Source: Dokdonella fugitiva
GTDB lineage: Bacteria; Pseudomonadota; Gammaproteobacteria; Xanthomonadales; Rhodanobacteraceae
Reading direction: 5' to 3'
Assembly: GCF_004342425.1 (NCBI RefSeq)
Contig: NZ_SLWQ01000002.1
Coordinates: 1 to 64,000, forward strand
Length of the DNA: 64,000 nt
This document shows positions 19,357 through 34,885 of this stretch, piece by piece (position 1 is the first letter of the stretch; each line of letters opens with the position of its first letter). The notes under the pieces are model-generated. The model saw only the letters and a list, made by a program, of their open reading frames with translations, did not search any database and was not told the DNA's origin. A program made the translations under genes and the position numbers.

Positions 19357-19728
19357 GATGGGAATGGGAATGAATGGGAATGGGAATGAATGGGAATGGG
19401 AATGAATGGGAATGGGGAATGGGGAATGGGGAATGGGGAATGGGGAATGGAGATTGGAATGGGAATGGGATGGGGAATGGGATGGAGGTTACAGCGCGGC
19501 CTCGACCGCGCAAGCCGACCCAGCCCGCTCTTCCTACTCCCTACTCCCTACTCCCTACTCCCTATTCCCTTGGGAATGGGATGGAGGTTACAGCTCGGCC
19601 TCAACCGTGCAAGCGGACCAAGCCCGCTTCTCCTATTCCCCATTCCCCATTCCCCATTCCCCATTCCCTATTCCCTATTCCCCATTCCCCATTCCCCATT
19701 CCCCATTCCCCATTCCCCATTCCCTACT
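19357..19728. repeat. Heptamer repeat field (GGGGAAT / ATTCCCC) between ispF and ispD
   Basis: The left part (about 19357-19490) reads as GGGAATGGGAATGAAT and then GGGGAAT units on the + strand; the right part (about 19634-19728) is the complement, ATTCCCC in tandem; between them lie CTACTCC units (about 19534-19570). The two arrays are in opposite orientation, so the field could fold into a long imperfect hairpin. G-runs of 3-4 at 7-nt spacing could also form G-quadruplexes. The right array reaches into the 3' end of ispD. No unique spacers, so it is not a CRISPR. Confidence 0.9.
19477..19640 (+). repeat. Tandem duplication of about 99 bp inside the heptamer field
   Basis: The block starting GATGGAGGTTACAGC at 19481 recurs at 19580 with point changes (CGCGGCCTCGACCG versus CTCGGCCTCAACCG, then GCAAGC, GACC, AGCCCGCT). 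Copies are offset by exactly 99 bp. They are flanked by heptamer units on both sides, as if the unit spread together with the repeats. Confidence 0.8.
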
Positions 19729-20409
19729 CAACAGATACTCCGCCAACGCCAGGTCCGCCGGCGTCGTCACCTTGATGTTGCTCTCCGCGCCCTCGACCAG
19801 CAGCGGGCGGTGGCCGGCGCGTTCCATTGCCATCGACTCGTCCGTGATCGTGATGCCTTCGGCTTGCGCGCGTTCGAGCGCGGCGACGAGTTCGCCGCGG
19901 CGGAACAGCTGCGGCGTGAGCGCGCGCCAGCGTGCCTCGCGCGGCTCGGTCGCGGCGACACGCGTTTCGCCGTCGGCACGCTTGAGCGTGTCGCGCACGG
20001 GTGCGGCGAGCAGGCCGCCGCCGGCGGCGGCGCCGTGTTCGACCAGGCGCGCGATGTCGTCGCTGCGCACGCACGGGCGCGCCGCGTCATGCACGAGTAC
20101 GAAGGCGTCGTCGCCGACCTCGCGTGGCAGCGCACGCAAGCCCGCGAGCACCGAACCGCTGCGTTCGCCGGCACCGGTTGCGGTCAGCAACGGCGTGTCG
20201 CCGATGCGCTCGCGCGCCCGCCATCCGGTATCGCCGGCAGCGAGCACGACGACGATGCCGGCGATGCACGGCGTCGCGGCAAGGCGATCGAGCGTCCACT
20301 CGATCAATGGACGCCCGGCGAGCGCGACGTACTGCTTCGGGCGATCGGCGCCGAAGCGCGCGCCGCGCCCGGCCGCCGGCACCACGCACCACGAGCGCTC
20401 AATGGCCAT
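19675..20409 (-). CDS. ispD: 2-C-methyl-D-erythritol 4-phosphate cytidylyltransferase, with repeat-derived C-terminal tail
   Basis: Third step of the MEP pathway: MEP + CTP to CDP-ME. 244 residues. Nucleotide-binding start PAAGRGARFGADRPKQY (11-27), FVLVHDAARPCV in the middle, and VEGAESNIKVTTPADLALAEYLL at the end of the conserved fold. The frame then runs on for about 17 residues ([17 protein letters not shown]) that are a direct translation of the heptamer array; the stop is a TAG made by a variant unit. The start overlaps ftsB by 11 nt. The tail is beyond the catalytic fold and should be tolerated. Confidence 0.95.
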   Translation of the reverse strand: MAIERSWCVVPAAGRGARFGADRPKQYVALAGRPLIEWTLDRLAATPCIAGIVVVLAAGDTGWRARERIGDTPLLTATGAGERSGSVLAGLRALPREVGDDAFVLVHDAARPCVRSDDIARLVEHGAAAGGGLLAAPVRDTLKRADGETRVAATEPREARWRALTPQLFRRGELVAALERAQAEGITITDESMAMERAGHRPLLVEGAESNIKVTTPADLALAEYLLSREWGMGNGEWGMGNGE

Positions 20410-20713
20410 GCGCGTCCGCGTCGTCGCGATCCGCAGCGGCCGGCTCGACGACCTGGTAGAACGTCTCGCCGGGCTTCAGCAGGCCGAGCTCGGCGCGCGC
20501 GCGCTCCTCGATCGCTTCCTCGCCGTGCTTGAGGTCCTCGACTTCGGCCGACAGCGTCTCGTTGCGCTTCTTCAGGCGATCGTTCTCCGCCTTCTGTTCG
20601 GCCACGCGCTGCTGCAGGCGCCACACGTCGCGCAGGCCGCCCTGCCCCGTCCACAGGCGAACCTGCAGCGCGATCAGCACGACCACGAGGACGAGGGCGA
20701 CCCAGCGCAGCAC
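20399..20713 (-). CDS. ftsB: Cell division protein FtsB
   Basis: Bitopic membrane protein of the FtsQLB complex. 104 residues: TM helix 3-20, then a coiled coil (about 30-72, LQQRVAEQKAENDRLKKRN) and the GEEAIEERARAELGLLKPGETFYQVVE segment typical of FtsB. It lies 12 nt downstream of eno, and its 3' end overlaps the ispD start by 11 nt, the common eno-ftsB-ispD order. Confidence 0.95.
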   Translation of the reverse strand: MLRWVALVLVVVLIALQVRLWTGQGGLRDVWRLQQRVAEQKAENDRLKKRNETLSAEVEDLKHGEEAIEERARAELGLLKPGETFYQVVEPAAADRDDADAHGH

Positions 20714-20725
20714 GCGTGCGGAACC

Positions 20726-24845
<4,120 letters not shown>

Positions 24846-25058
24846 CTAGTGGCTCAGACCTTCGCGCGCATCTTCGACCGCGCGTACGCATCGCCGCACC
24901 CGCCGGAGCGGCGCCGCGGCATGCCCCGCGGCCGCCAGAAGCTGAATGCCCCGCGAATGGCCGCGACGGGGGGCGACCGGCTTCCTGATAGGAACACGTA
25001 CACGGCTTCGTTCTGGGGCATGACGACCGCCATGGACGGTCACGACGGAGTCCCCACG

Positions 25059-26654
25059 ATGCGATTCTTCTTCCTGTTGTCCGGCCTCGCGTTCGCCGCG
25101 GCCGGTTCCCTGCACGCGGCCGAGATCAGCGTCGGCGCAGGCCCCTCCTGCACGACACATACGATCGCCGACGCCCTCGCCCTCGCGGCCGCGACGCCCG
25201 ACGTCGACACGATCCGCCTCGCCGACGACCAGGCCTACACGGGCCAGACCATCTTCATCGGCACCTCGGTCAACCTCGTCGGCGGCCATGCCGCATGCGG
25301 CGCGACGGCCCCGGTCGGGACCACCGCGCTGGTCGGCACCGGCCAATGGGCGACGCTCGCGATCGGCGGCACCGCCGAGGGCATCCACGTGCGGCTCGAG
25401 CACCTCGACATCAGTGGCGGCGGCCTGAGCGGTGAGATCGGCGACTGGGGCGGGCTCAACATCGCCGGCCACGCCTTCGTCGCGCTCGCCGACGTCGCGA
25501 TCCACGACAACCACAACCGCTTCGGCGGCGGCGTCGAGCTGCGTGGCAACGCGATCGTGGAATTCGAGCGCAACATCGACGTGCACCACAACTACGCCAC
25601 CGCCGGCGGCGGCATCTTCGCCGACGGCGCGACCCTGCGCGTGCGCCCGCACAACGTCGCCGTGCACGACAACGACGCGCTCAACGGCGGCGGCATCGCG
25701 CTGTTCAACGGCGCCAACGTGAGCGTCGGCAGCACCCTGGACGACCCGGCGACGCCGGTCGACGGCTTCCTCATCGCGAACAACACGGCGGAGAACTACG
25801 GCGGCGGCGCGATGGTGAGCGGCAGCGGCACCTCGCTGCTCGCCGACGACACGGTCGTGCGCGACAACGCCGCGGCCGAAGGCGGCGGAGTGTTCGCCGG
25901 CAACGGCGGCTACGCGCAGTTCGCACGCTTCCGCGAGGGCCCGTTCCGCCACTGCCCGCGCGAACTCGAATGCCTGCGCCTGTCCGGCAACACGGCCGAG
26001 CGCGGCGGCGCGATGTCGGTGCGCGATGGCGGCGCGGCGCATGTCGACGAAACGATCGTGCGCGGCAATGCCTCGGCCAGCGGTTCGGCATTCTGGCTTT
26101 ACGGCGACGCCTCGCAGCTGCGCATCTATTCGAGCCTCGTCGTCGGCAACGGCTGCATCCAGGGCGCATCGGGCTGCCCGACGATCTACACCTCGGGTGG
26201 CTCGCTGCGCTTCGAGCACACGACCTTCGCCGACAACGCGAGCGCGAACACCCTGATCTGGGGCGACGGCGCGCAGGGCGCGATCGTCACCGACATCAAG
26301 GGCTATTCGAGCCTGGTCTCGGGCCACGCGAAGATTTTCGACTTCCTCGCCGCGTTCCCGACCGTGGCGTACGACTGCGTGCTCAAGGACAGCGGCAACG
26401 AGGAAGTCGCCGCGACGCGCAGCGCGGTCATGCCGTTCGCGTTCCAGGACGCCGCACGCGGCGACTACCACCTGCCCGCCGACAGCGTCGCGATCGACTG
26501 GTGCGACGGCGCGCCGGTGTCGAGCCAGTCCCCCGACATGGACGACACGCCGCGCGGCCTCGATGCCGACCAGCAGGATCTGTTCGGCACGTACGACCTC
26601 GGCGCGTTCGAAGCGGACCGCATCTTCGCCACCGGCTACGAGATGCGTCGCTGA
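25059..26654 (+). CDS. Secreted right-handed beta-helix protein with C-terminal IFATGYE motif, 531 aa
   Basis: Predicted extracellular or surface beta-helix protein of unknown ligand. Signal peptide 1-20 (FAAAGSLHA). Repeated rungs of the NTAENYGGG / [10 protein letters not shown] / NTAERGGAM type are seen from about residue 140 to 380, as in Pmp-like and pectate-lyase-like solenoids. The C-terminal part has the SPAID-like SVAIDWCDG and [24 protein letters not shown] 25059 follows a CGGAG site. The motif before the last three residues matches the ends of three other products of this window. A paralogue-like gene follows. Confidence 0.85.
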   Translation: MRFFFLLSGLAFAAAGSLHAAEISVGAGPSCTTHTIADALALAAATPDVDTIRLADDQAYTGQTIFIGTSVNLVGGHAACGATAPVGTTALVGTGQWATLAIGGTAEGIHVRLEHLDISGGGLSGEIGDWGGLNIAGHAFVALADVAIHDNHNRFGGGVELRGNAIVEFERNIDVHHNYATAGGGIFADGATLRVRPHNVAVHDNDALNGGGIALFNGANVSVGSTLDDPATPVDGFLIANNTAENYGGGAMVSGSGTSLLADDTVVRDNAAAEGGGVFAGNGGYAQFARFREGPFRHCPRELECLRLSGNTAERGGAMSVRDGGAAHVDETIVRGNASASGSAFWLYGDASQLRIYSSLVVGNGCIQGASGCPTIYTSGGSLRFEHTTFADNASANTLIWGDGAQGAIVTDIKGYSSLVSGHAKIFDFLAAFPTVAYDCVLKDSGNEEVAATRSAVMPFAFQDAARGDYHLPADSVAIDWCDGAPVSSQSPDMDDTPRGLDADQQDLFGTYDLGAFEADRIFATGYEMRR

Positions 26655-26807
26655 TTACCGGCGCGTCGGCAGGCGCATCCAACGCCTGCCGATGCGTTCG
26701 CTTGTCGAATGTTGCGCATTGCGATCGCGCGCTGGGGGATCGAGCGCGTGCCCGCGTAGAGGGTTGGACACCGTCGTGCGACGGGTAACGGCCATCTGGA
26801 GTACGCA

Positions 26808-28289
26808 ATGATTCGAACCCGACCTCTCCTCTTCGCGATCGCCTTCGCCGCTGCATCGACGGCGCATTCGGCGACCTTCACCGTCGACCATCTCGGCGAC
26901 GGCGGCAGCGGCAGCCTGCGCGACGCGATCGCGCGCGCCAATGCGACCGCGGAGGCTGACGTCATCCTGTTCACGCCGGGACTTGCGGGCACCATCGACC
27001 TCACCGGCGGCGAACTCGTCGTCGGCGCCAGCGTCACGATCACCGGTCCCGGCGCGACCAGGCTCACGATCGACGCGAACGGCCGCAGCCGCGTGTTCCG
27101 TTTCGACAACCCGGCCGCCGAAGCACGCAGCTGGACGATCAGCGGCCTGACCATCACGCGTGGCAGCGCGACCACGGCGAACGCCGACAGCGGAGGCGGG
27201 CTGTTCTACGAAAACCCGGCCTCCTCGTCGTCGCGGCCGTCGCTGGCGATCAGCGGGGTCGTGTTCTCCGCCAACAAGGCTTCGCGCAAGGGCGGCGCCG
27301 TGAGCGTCTCCGGCGCCAACCTCACGCTCGCCGACGTCGCGCTGGACGCGAATGAGGCGCGCGGCGGCTTCCAGCCATCCGGCGGTGCGCTCTACCTCGA
27401 TCGCGGCCTGCTGACGATGCAGCGCAGCCGCGTCCTCGACAACACGGCGGAACTCGTCGGCGGCGGCATCCGGCTCGCCTCGCCCGGCATCAGTGCCGTC
27501 ATCACCGACAGCCTGATCCAGGGCAACAGCGCCACGCTCAGCGGCGGCGGCATGCACGCGGGCACGATGCAGAGCCTGCGCATCGCGCGTTCGAGCTTCG
27601 TCGGCAACGCGGTCACCAACCAGACCGAAGGCGGCGGCCTCTACTTCGACGGCTCGACCGATGCCGGCGCGGTCGACAACGTCGTCGAGAACTCGACGTT
27701 CTCGGCCAACCGCACGCAGCACGAAGCGGGTCGCGGCAGCGGCATCGCCGTCGCGCGCGGCAACCTGACCGTGCGCAACAGCACGTTCGCGTACAACGCG
27801 ACCTCGCCCGCCACGGCGCCGGCACCGAATGCGGGCGGGGCGCTCTGGGTCGCGAACGGCACGAGCACGCGCGTCACCGTGCAGAGCACGCTGTTCAGCC
27901 ACAACACGCACGGCGATTCCAACCTGCGCGTGGACCTCGCCCGCCAGACCGGCGTGCCCGAAAGCACGCTCGCCGCGGATCACAACCTGTTCGAAGCGTC
28001 ACCGGCGATCGGCGTGCTGTCGAGCGGCAATGCGAACATCGAAGGCGACGCACGGCTCGGCGAGCTCACGTACCACGGCGGCTGGACGCCGGTGCATCCG
28101 ATCGGCGCGGACAGCCCGGCGATCGACGCGGGCGCGAATCCAGGCGCGCTCGAAACCGACCAGCGCGGCGCGGGTTTCGCGCGCACGATCGATGCGAATC
28201 CGTGCCGGCGACCGCTCGTCCACGTCACCGACATCGGCGCCTACGAGTACCGCGCCGATTCGATCTTCTGCTACGGCTTCAACGGCTGA
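26808..28289 (+). CDS. Secreted choice-of-anchor Q beta-helix protein with C-terminal IFCYGFN motif, 493 aa
   Basis: Extracellular solenoid protein. Signal peptide 1-21 (STAHSA). The mature start ATFTVDHLGDGGSGSLRDAIARANA is the usual lead-in of this class. The middle contains repeated beta-helix rungs with N.A...GGG patterns. The C-terminal SPAIDAGANPGALETDQRG is the choice-of-anchor Q signature, followed by HVTDIGAYEYRADSIFCYGFNG. It may be anchored or sorted through its C-terminus (inference). It follows the 531-aa beta-helix gene by 153 bp on the same strand and shares its plan. Confidence 0.88.
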   Translation: MIRTRPLLFAIAFAAASTAHSATFTVDHLGDGGSGSLRDAIARANATAEADVILFTPGLAGTIDLTGGELVVGASVTITGPGATRLTIDANGRSRVFRFDNPAAEARSWTISGLTITRGSATTANADSGGGLFYENPASSSSRPSLAISGVVFSANKASRKGGAVSVSGANLTLADVALDANEARGGFQPSGGALYLDRGLLTMQRSRVLDNTAELVGGGIRLASPGISAVITDSLIQGNSATLSGGGMHAGTMQSLRIARSSFVGNAVTNQTEGGGLYFDGSTDAGAVDNVVENSTFSANRTQHEAGRGSGIAVARGNLTVRNSTFAYNATSPATAPAPNAGGALWVANGTSTRVTVQSTLFSHNTHGDSNLRVDLARQTGVPESTLAADHNLFEASPAIGVLSSGNANIEGDARLGELTYHGGWTPVHPIGADSPAIDAGANPGALETDQRGAGFARTIDANPCRRPLVHVTDIGAYEYRADSIFCYGFNG

Positions 28290-28302
28290 GCGGGCATCGA
28301 TG

Positions 28303-28329
28303 CTCCCGCGACGCCTCGTCGCGGGAGCG
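28303..28329. terminator. Perfect hairpin between convergent genes
   Basis: GCTCCCGCGACG (28303-28314), loop CCT, CGTCGCGGGAGC (28318-28329): a perfect 12-bp stem between the beta-helix gene and the convergent MFS gene, so it can serve both. No long T-run on either side. Confidence 0.6.
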
Positions 28330-28332
28330 GTG

Positions 28333-29748
28333 TCACAGCGGATCGACCGGCGCCGACACCGGGAACCGCCGCTTCGCCTCGAGCTGCCAGAAGATCCAGG
28401 CCGACACCGCGGTGACGAGGCCCATGCAGACGAAGGTCGCGTGGAACGCCGGCAGCGTCGCGGCGCCGCGCACCGCGCCGAACACCGAGGTGAACGCGGC
28501 GAGCAGTCCGCTCGCCATCGCGACGCCGAGGCTCATCGACAGCATCATCACCATCGACAGCAGGCTGTTGCCGCCGCTGGCGAGATCACCTTCGAGATCG
28601 CGCAGGGTCACCGTGTTCATCGCGGTGAACTGCAGCGAGTTGACCATGCCGAACGCGGCCAGCTGGGCGATGCGCAGCCAGGCCGGCTGCGCCGGGCCGA
28701 TCAGCGCGAAGCTGGCCATCGCCGCGCCGACGAGCACGGTATTGACGAGCAGCACGCGGCGGTAGCCGAACGCCCTGACGATCGGCACGATCAGGCGCTT
28801 GGATACCATCCCGGCGAGCGCGACCGGGATCATCATCATGCCCGCCTCCATCGGCGAATGGCCGAGGCCGACCTGCAGCAGCAGCGGGATCAGGAACGGC
28901 ATGCTGCCGCTGCCGAGGCGCGCGAACAGGTTGCCGAGCACGCCGACGCGGTAGCTGTGCACGGCGAAGAGGCCGAGCGGGAACAGCGGCCGCGGGCTGC
29001 GCGTCGCGTGCAGCCAGTAGGCGACGAAGCTGGCGAGACCGAAGATCAGCAGCACGAGCATGCCCGCATGCTGCGTGCCGAGTTCGGTCAGCCCGTCGAG
29101 CGCGAGCGAGATCGCGACCATGCTGAAGGACAACATGAAGTAGCCGCCGAGGTCGAAGCGCCCGACCGCGCTGCGCGCATCGGGCATGAATCGCAACGTC
29201 GCGAGTGCGGCGACTACGCCGACCGGCAGGTTGATGAGGAAGATCCAGTGCCAGGACATCGCCTCGACCAGCCAGCCGCCGAGGGTCGGGCCGATCAGCG
29301 GGCCGATGAGGCCAGGGATCGTCACGAAGCTCATCGCGGCGAGGAAGTCCTTGCGCGGCACCGAACGCAACACCGCGAGCCGGCCGACCGGCAGCAGCAT
29401 CGCGCCGCCGAGGCCCTGCACCACGCGCGAGGCTGCAAGTTGCACCAGCGTGTGCGACTGCGCGCACAGCAGCGAGCCGAACGTGAACAGCACGATCGCG
29501 ACGAAGAACACGCGACGCGTGCCGAAGCGGTCGGCGAGCCAGCCCGAGGCGGGGATCAGCATCGCCATCGTCAGGGAATAGGCGATGACCACCGACTGCA
29601 TGCGCAGCGGGCTCTCGCCGAGCCCTGCCGCCATCGCCGGCAGCGCGGTGTTGACGATGGTCGAATCGAGCATCTGCATGAACACGCCGAGCGCGACGAG
29701 CCACAGCAGGGCGCGGGGCGGCGTCGCGGCAGTCGATTCGGTCGTCAT
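28333..29748 (-). CDS. DHA2-type MFS drug exporter, 471 aa
   Basis: Major facilitator exporter of the DHA2/MdtD type, proton-drug antiport across the inner membrane. Early motif MLDSTIVNTALPAMA (the D1 motif of 14-TM exporters), motif A GWLADRFGTRR, and motif C-like IPGLIGPLIGPTLGG. Some 13-14 hydrophobic segments are visible. ATG 29748 is chosen because the family core begins about 15 residues later; the longer frame upstream is Arg-rich and unlikely. It is divergent from parE with 154 bp between. Substrate unknown. Confidence 0.9.
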   Translation of the reverse strand: MTTESTAATPPRALLWLVALGVFMQMLDSTIVNTALPAMAAGLGESPLRMQSVVIAYSLTMAMLIPASGWLADRFGTRRVFFVAIVLFTFGSLLCAQSHTLVQLAASRVVQGLGGAMLLPVGRLAVLRSVPRKDFLAAMSFVTIPGLIGPLIGPTLGGWLVEAMSWHWIFLINLPVGVVAALATLRFMPDARSAVGRFDLGGYFMLSFSMVAISLALDGLTELGTQHAGMLVLLIFGLASFVAYWLHATRSPRPLFPLGLFAVHSYRVGVLGNLFARLGSGSMPFLIPLLLQVGLGHSPMEAGMMMIPVALAGMVSKRLIVPIVRAFGYRRVLLVNTVLVGAAMASFALIGPAQPAWLRIAQLAAFGMVNSLQFTAMNTVTLRDLEGDLASGGNSLLSMVMMLSMSLGVAMASGLLAAFTSVFGAVRGAATLPAFHATFVCMGLVTAVSAWIFWQLEAKRRFPVSAPVDPL

Positions 29749-29791
29749 CGGCGGCGCAGTGTAGACGATGATCGCTGAACCGCCCGCTTGA

Positions 29792-31792
<2,001 letters not shown>

Positions 31793-31795
31793 GCC

Positions 31796-32890
31796 GTGCA
31801 CTCGATCGCCGTCGCGGTGATCCGCGACGGCCGCGTCGCCTACGTGAAGGCGTACGGCGAGCGTGACGTGCAGCGGCACCTGCCGCTGGAAACGGACACC
31901 GTCATGTACGCGGCGTCATTGACCAAGGCCGCGTTCGCCTACGGCGTGATGATGATGGCCGACGAAGGTCGCATCGACCTCGATCGTCCGATCGCCGCGA
32001 TGCTCGCCAAACCCCTGCCCGAGTACGGGAAGTACGCCGACCTCGCCGGCGACGACCGCTGGCGCATGCTGACGCCACGCATCCTGCTGAGCCATCGCTC
32101 GGGCTTCGCCAACTTCCGCTTCTGGCAGCCGGGCAAGCCGTACGACCCGGAGGGCAAGCTGTTCTTCTACTTCGATCCGGGCGCGCGCTTCGCGTACTCG
32201 GGCGAAGGCATCAACCTGTTGCAGTTCGCGCTCGAGAACGGCGGCGGCGTCGACATCGGCGACTTCCTCGGCACGCATCTCTTCACGCGTTCCGGCATGA
32301 CGCGCACTTCGCTGACCTGGCGCGGTGATTTCGCCGGCAATGTCGCGATCGGCTACGACGAGAACGGCCAGGCGCTCGGCCACGAGCAGCGCCGCAGCGT
32401 GCGCGCGGCGGGCTCGATGGACACGACCATCCACGACTACGCGCGACTGCTCGCCGCCATGGTGCGCGGCGACGGCCTCGCGCCGGCGACGCATGCGGCG
32501 TGGCAGGCGCCGCAGGTGCGCATCCGCTCGGCGCAGCAGTTCCCGACGATGGGCGTGGCGGACACCCGCGACAATGACGGCATCGCGCTGTCGTACGCGC
32601 TCGGCATCGCGCGTTTCGAATCGCCGCGCGGTCCCGCCTGGTTCAAGGGCGGCCATGACGACGGCACCAACAATCTCGCGCTCTGCCTCGCGCGCTCGCG
32701 CGACTGCGTGCTGATCATGAGCAACAGCTCGAACGGCGAATCGATCTTCCCTTCCCTGATCGAGGCAACGCTCGGCCCGGTCTGCTTCCCGTGGTACTGG
32801 GAAAACTACGTGCCGTTCGACCATCCCGAGTGGAGCAGGCCCGATGCCTCGCATGCGCCGTGCCGACGCGTCGACGAGGTGCCGCACTGA
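31796..32890 (+). CDS. Serine hydrolase, class C beta-lactamase family, lacking signal peptide
   Basis: Penicillin-binding-protein-like serine hydrolase. SxxK is S41-L-T-K44 in MYAASLTKAAF; the second motif reads YSGEG in place of the usual YSN, and a GGHDDGTNN stretch near the C-terminus stands in for the third (KTG-like) motif. The frame opens directly on the first strand of the fold (SIAVAVIRDGRVAYVKAYG), so the 30-60 residues that normally come first, including a signal peptide, are missing. GTG 31796 is one codon after the parE stop and in the same frame as parE. It may be a truncated gene expressed by coupling, or the junction may mark a deletion. Confidence 0.75.
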   Translation: MHSIAVAVIRDGRVAYVKAYGERDVQRHLPLETDTVMYAASLTKAAFAYGVMMMADEGRIDLDRPIAAMLAKPLPEYGKYADLAGDDRWRMLTPRILLSHRSGFANFRFWQPGKPYDPEGKLFFYFDPGARFAYSGEGINLLQFALENGGGVDIGDFLGTHLFTRSGMTRTSLTWRGDFAGNVAIGYDENGQALGHEQRRSVRAAGSMDTTIHDYARLLAAMVRGDGLAPATHAAWQAPQVRIRSAQQFPTMGVADTRDNDGIALSYALGIARFESPRGPAWFKGGHDDGTNNLALCLARSRDCVLIMSNSSNGESIFPSLIEATLGPVCFPWYWENYVPFDHPEWSRPDASHAPCRRVDEVPH

Positions 32891-33024
32891 GCACGCAGGC
32901 GTCGGGCGGCTGGGCACGCCTCCCGCCCCGGGGGTACGCGCCAGCCCCTCCGGGGTGCCGTTCGACCCGTTCCCTGCGCCGTACGCGCTGCGCTAGGCTG
33001 CGCGCTTCCCGGGGAGGAATCGTG

Positions 33025-34845
33025 ATGCGCACCTTGTTGAAATGGCTGCTGCGCCTGGTCGTGCTCGTGCTCGTGCTCGGCGGCGCCTTTTTCGTGCACG
33101 TATGGTACTTCAAGCCGTATTCGATCGACTGGTTCTACGGGCGCGTGTTCGCCCAGTTCGCCCTGAAGAGCCCTGAACTCCTCAGCAGCCTGCGCATCCT
33201 GCCGCCATGGGCGGACTTCTACAGCGACAAGCTCGACGACGCCTCGCCGCGGCACGAAGCGGCGATGGCGCGAATGATCCGCGACGACCTCGACCTGCTG
33301 CACCGCTACGACCGCTCCGCGCTCGACCCGGCAGGCCAGCTGTCCTACGACGTGCTCGAGTACTTCCTCGCGATCCAGGTCGAAGGCGACCGCTTCCGCG
33401 GCCACGACTTCCCGGTCAACCAGATGTTCGGCGTGCAGTCGAGCCTGCCGAACTTCATGGCGCAGACGCACCAGGTCGCCAACCGCCACGACGCCGACGC
33501 GTACATCGCGCGGCTCGACCTGTTCCCGCAGAAGTTCGCCCAGGTCATCGAAGGCCTGAACGAGCGCGAGGCGAAGGGCGTGGTGCCGCCGAAGTTCACC
33601 ATCGACGAAGTGCTTGCGCAGATGCGCGGTTTCATCGCGTCGCAGCCCGAGGAACACATGCTCTACACGAGCTTCAAGGAGAAGCTCGACAAGCTGCCGG
33701 AAGACGCGATCCCGGCCGCGGACCGCGACGCGCTGCTCGCGCGCGTGGCGACCTCGATCGAGCACGGCGTGTATCCTGCCTATCGCAGCCTGATCGAACA
33801 CTTCGCCGCGTTGCAGCCGAAGGTCACGCGCAACGACGGCGCCTGGAGCCTGCCCGACGGCGACGCCTACTACGCGTGGTGCGTGCGCATGCACACCACC
33901 ACCGACATGACGCCCGAACAGGTGCACGCGCTCGGCCTCGCCGAAGTCGCGCGCGTGACCGCCGAGATGGACGCGATCCTCAAGGCGCAGGGCCTCGCCG
34001 ATGGACCGATCGGCCCGCGCGTGCAGCAGCTCGCGCACGCCGCCGACGCGACCTACCCGAACACGCCGGACGGCAAGCAGGCGATGCTCGCCCGGTACCA
34101 GGCGATCCTCGACGAGGTGAACGCGGGGCTCGGCTCCGCATTCCACGTGCGGCCGGAACTGGGCGTCGTGGTCAAGCCGGTGCCGGCCTTCTCCGAGAAG
34201 ACCGCGCCCGGTGCGTACTACGAACCAGGATCGTTCGATGGCACGCGCCCCGGTGCGTTCTACGCCAACATGCGCGACACCACCGAGAATCCCAAGTGGG
34301 GCATGCGCACGCTCGCCTACCACGAAGGCATCCCCGGCCACCATTTCCAGATCTCGATCGCGCAGGAGCTCAAGGGCGTCCCGTTCTTCCGCCGCGTGCT
34401 GCCGTTCACTGCGTACGCCGAGGGCTGGGCGCTGTACGCCGAACGCCTCGCCTGGGAACTCGGCTTCGAGAAGGACCCGCTCGACGACCTCGGCCGCCTG
34501 CGCGACGAGATGATGCGTGCGGTGCGTCTGGTCGTCGATTCGGGCATCCATTACAAGCACTGGACGCGCGAGCAGGCGATCCAGTACATGATGGACAACA
34601 CCGGCATGGCCGAGAGTTCGGTCACCTCGGAGGTCGAACGCTACTTCGTCGACCCGGGCCAGGCACTCGCCTACAAGGCCGGCATGCTGAAGATCCTCGA
34701 GTTGCGCGAGCATGCGAAGCAGGCGCTCGGCGCGAAGTTCGATCTGGGCGAATTCCACGACCAGGTCCTCACCCACGGCTCGCTGCCGCTCGCGCTGCTG
34801 CAGCGCGTGATCAATGACTGGATCACGCAGAAGCAGGCCGGCTGA
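33025..34845 (+). CDS. DUF885 family putative zinc peptidase, membrane-anchored, 606 aa
   Basis: Member of the DUF885 family, related to M32/M3-like metallopeptidases. One N-terminal helix (about 7-25) anchors it to the inner membrane, the rest facing the periplasm (inference from the positive-inside rule). The zinc motif is HEGIPGHH at 433-440, in YHEGIPGHHFQISIAQEL, followed by an AYAEGWALYAERLAWELGF glutamate segment. Substrate unknown. ATG 33025 with GGGGAGGAAT upstream; GTG 33022 is a possible alternative. Confidence 0.88.
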   Translation: MRTLLKWLLRLVVLVLVLGGAFFVHVWYFKPYSIDWFYGRVFAQFALKSPELLSSLRILPPWADFYSDKLDDASPRHEAAMARMIRDDLDLLHRYDRSALDPAGQLSYDVLEYFLAIQVEGDRFRGHDFPVNQMFGVQSSLPNFMAQTHQVANRHDADAYIARLDLFPQKFAQVIEGLNEREAKGVVPPKFTIDEVLAQMRGFIASQPEEHMLYTSFKEKLDKLPEDAIPAADRDALLARVATSIEHGVYPAYRSLIEHFAALQPKVTRNDGAWSLPDGDAYYAWCVRMHTTTDMTPEQVHALGLAEVARVTAEMDAILKAQGLADGPIGPRVQQLAHAADATYPNTPDGKQAMLARYQAILDEVNAGLGSAFHVRPELGVVVKPVPAFSEKTAPGAYYEPGSFDGTRPGAFYANMRDTTENPKWGMRTLAYHEGIPGHHFQISIAQELKGVPFFRRVLPFTAYAEGWALYAERLAWELGFEKDPLDDLGRLRDEMMRAVRLVVDSGIHYKHWTREQAIQYMMDNTGMAESSVTSEVERYFVDPGQALAYKAGMLKILELREHAKQALGAKFDLGEFHDQVLTHGSLPLALLQRVINDWITQKQAG

Positions 34846-34885
34846 AGCCACGGCGCGCCCGCGGGCGCTCCCCCGAGCGAGAGCC

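Noticed and set aside
19357-19728. CRISPR array
   Set aside because: Units are 7 nt and directly abutting, without unique spacers and without cas genes nearby.
19374-19775. Frames reading [14 protein letters not shown] over the heptamer field
   Set aside because: Only a translation of the repeat; no start signal or conserved part. The same composition makes the IspD tail, which is reported instead.
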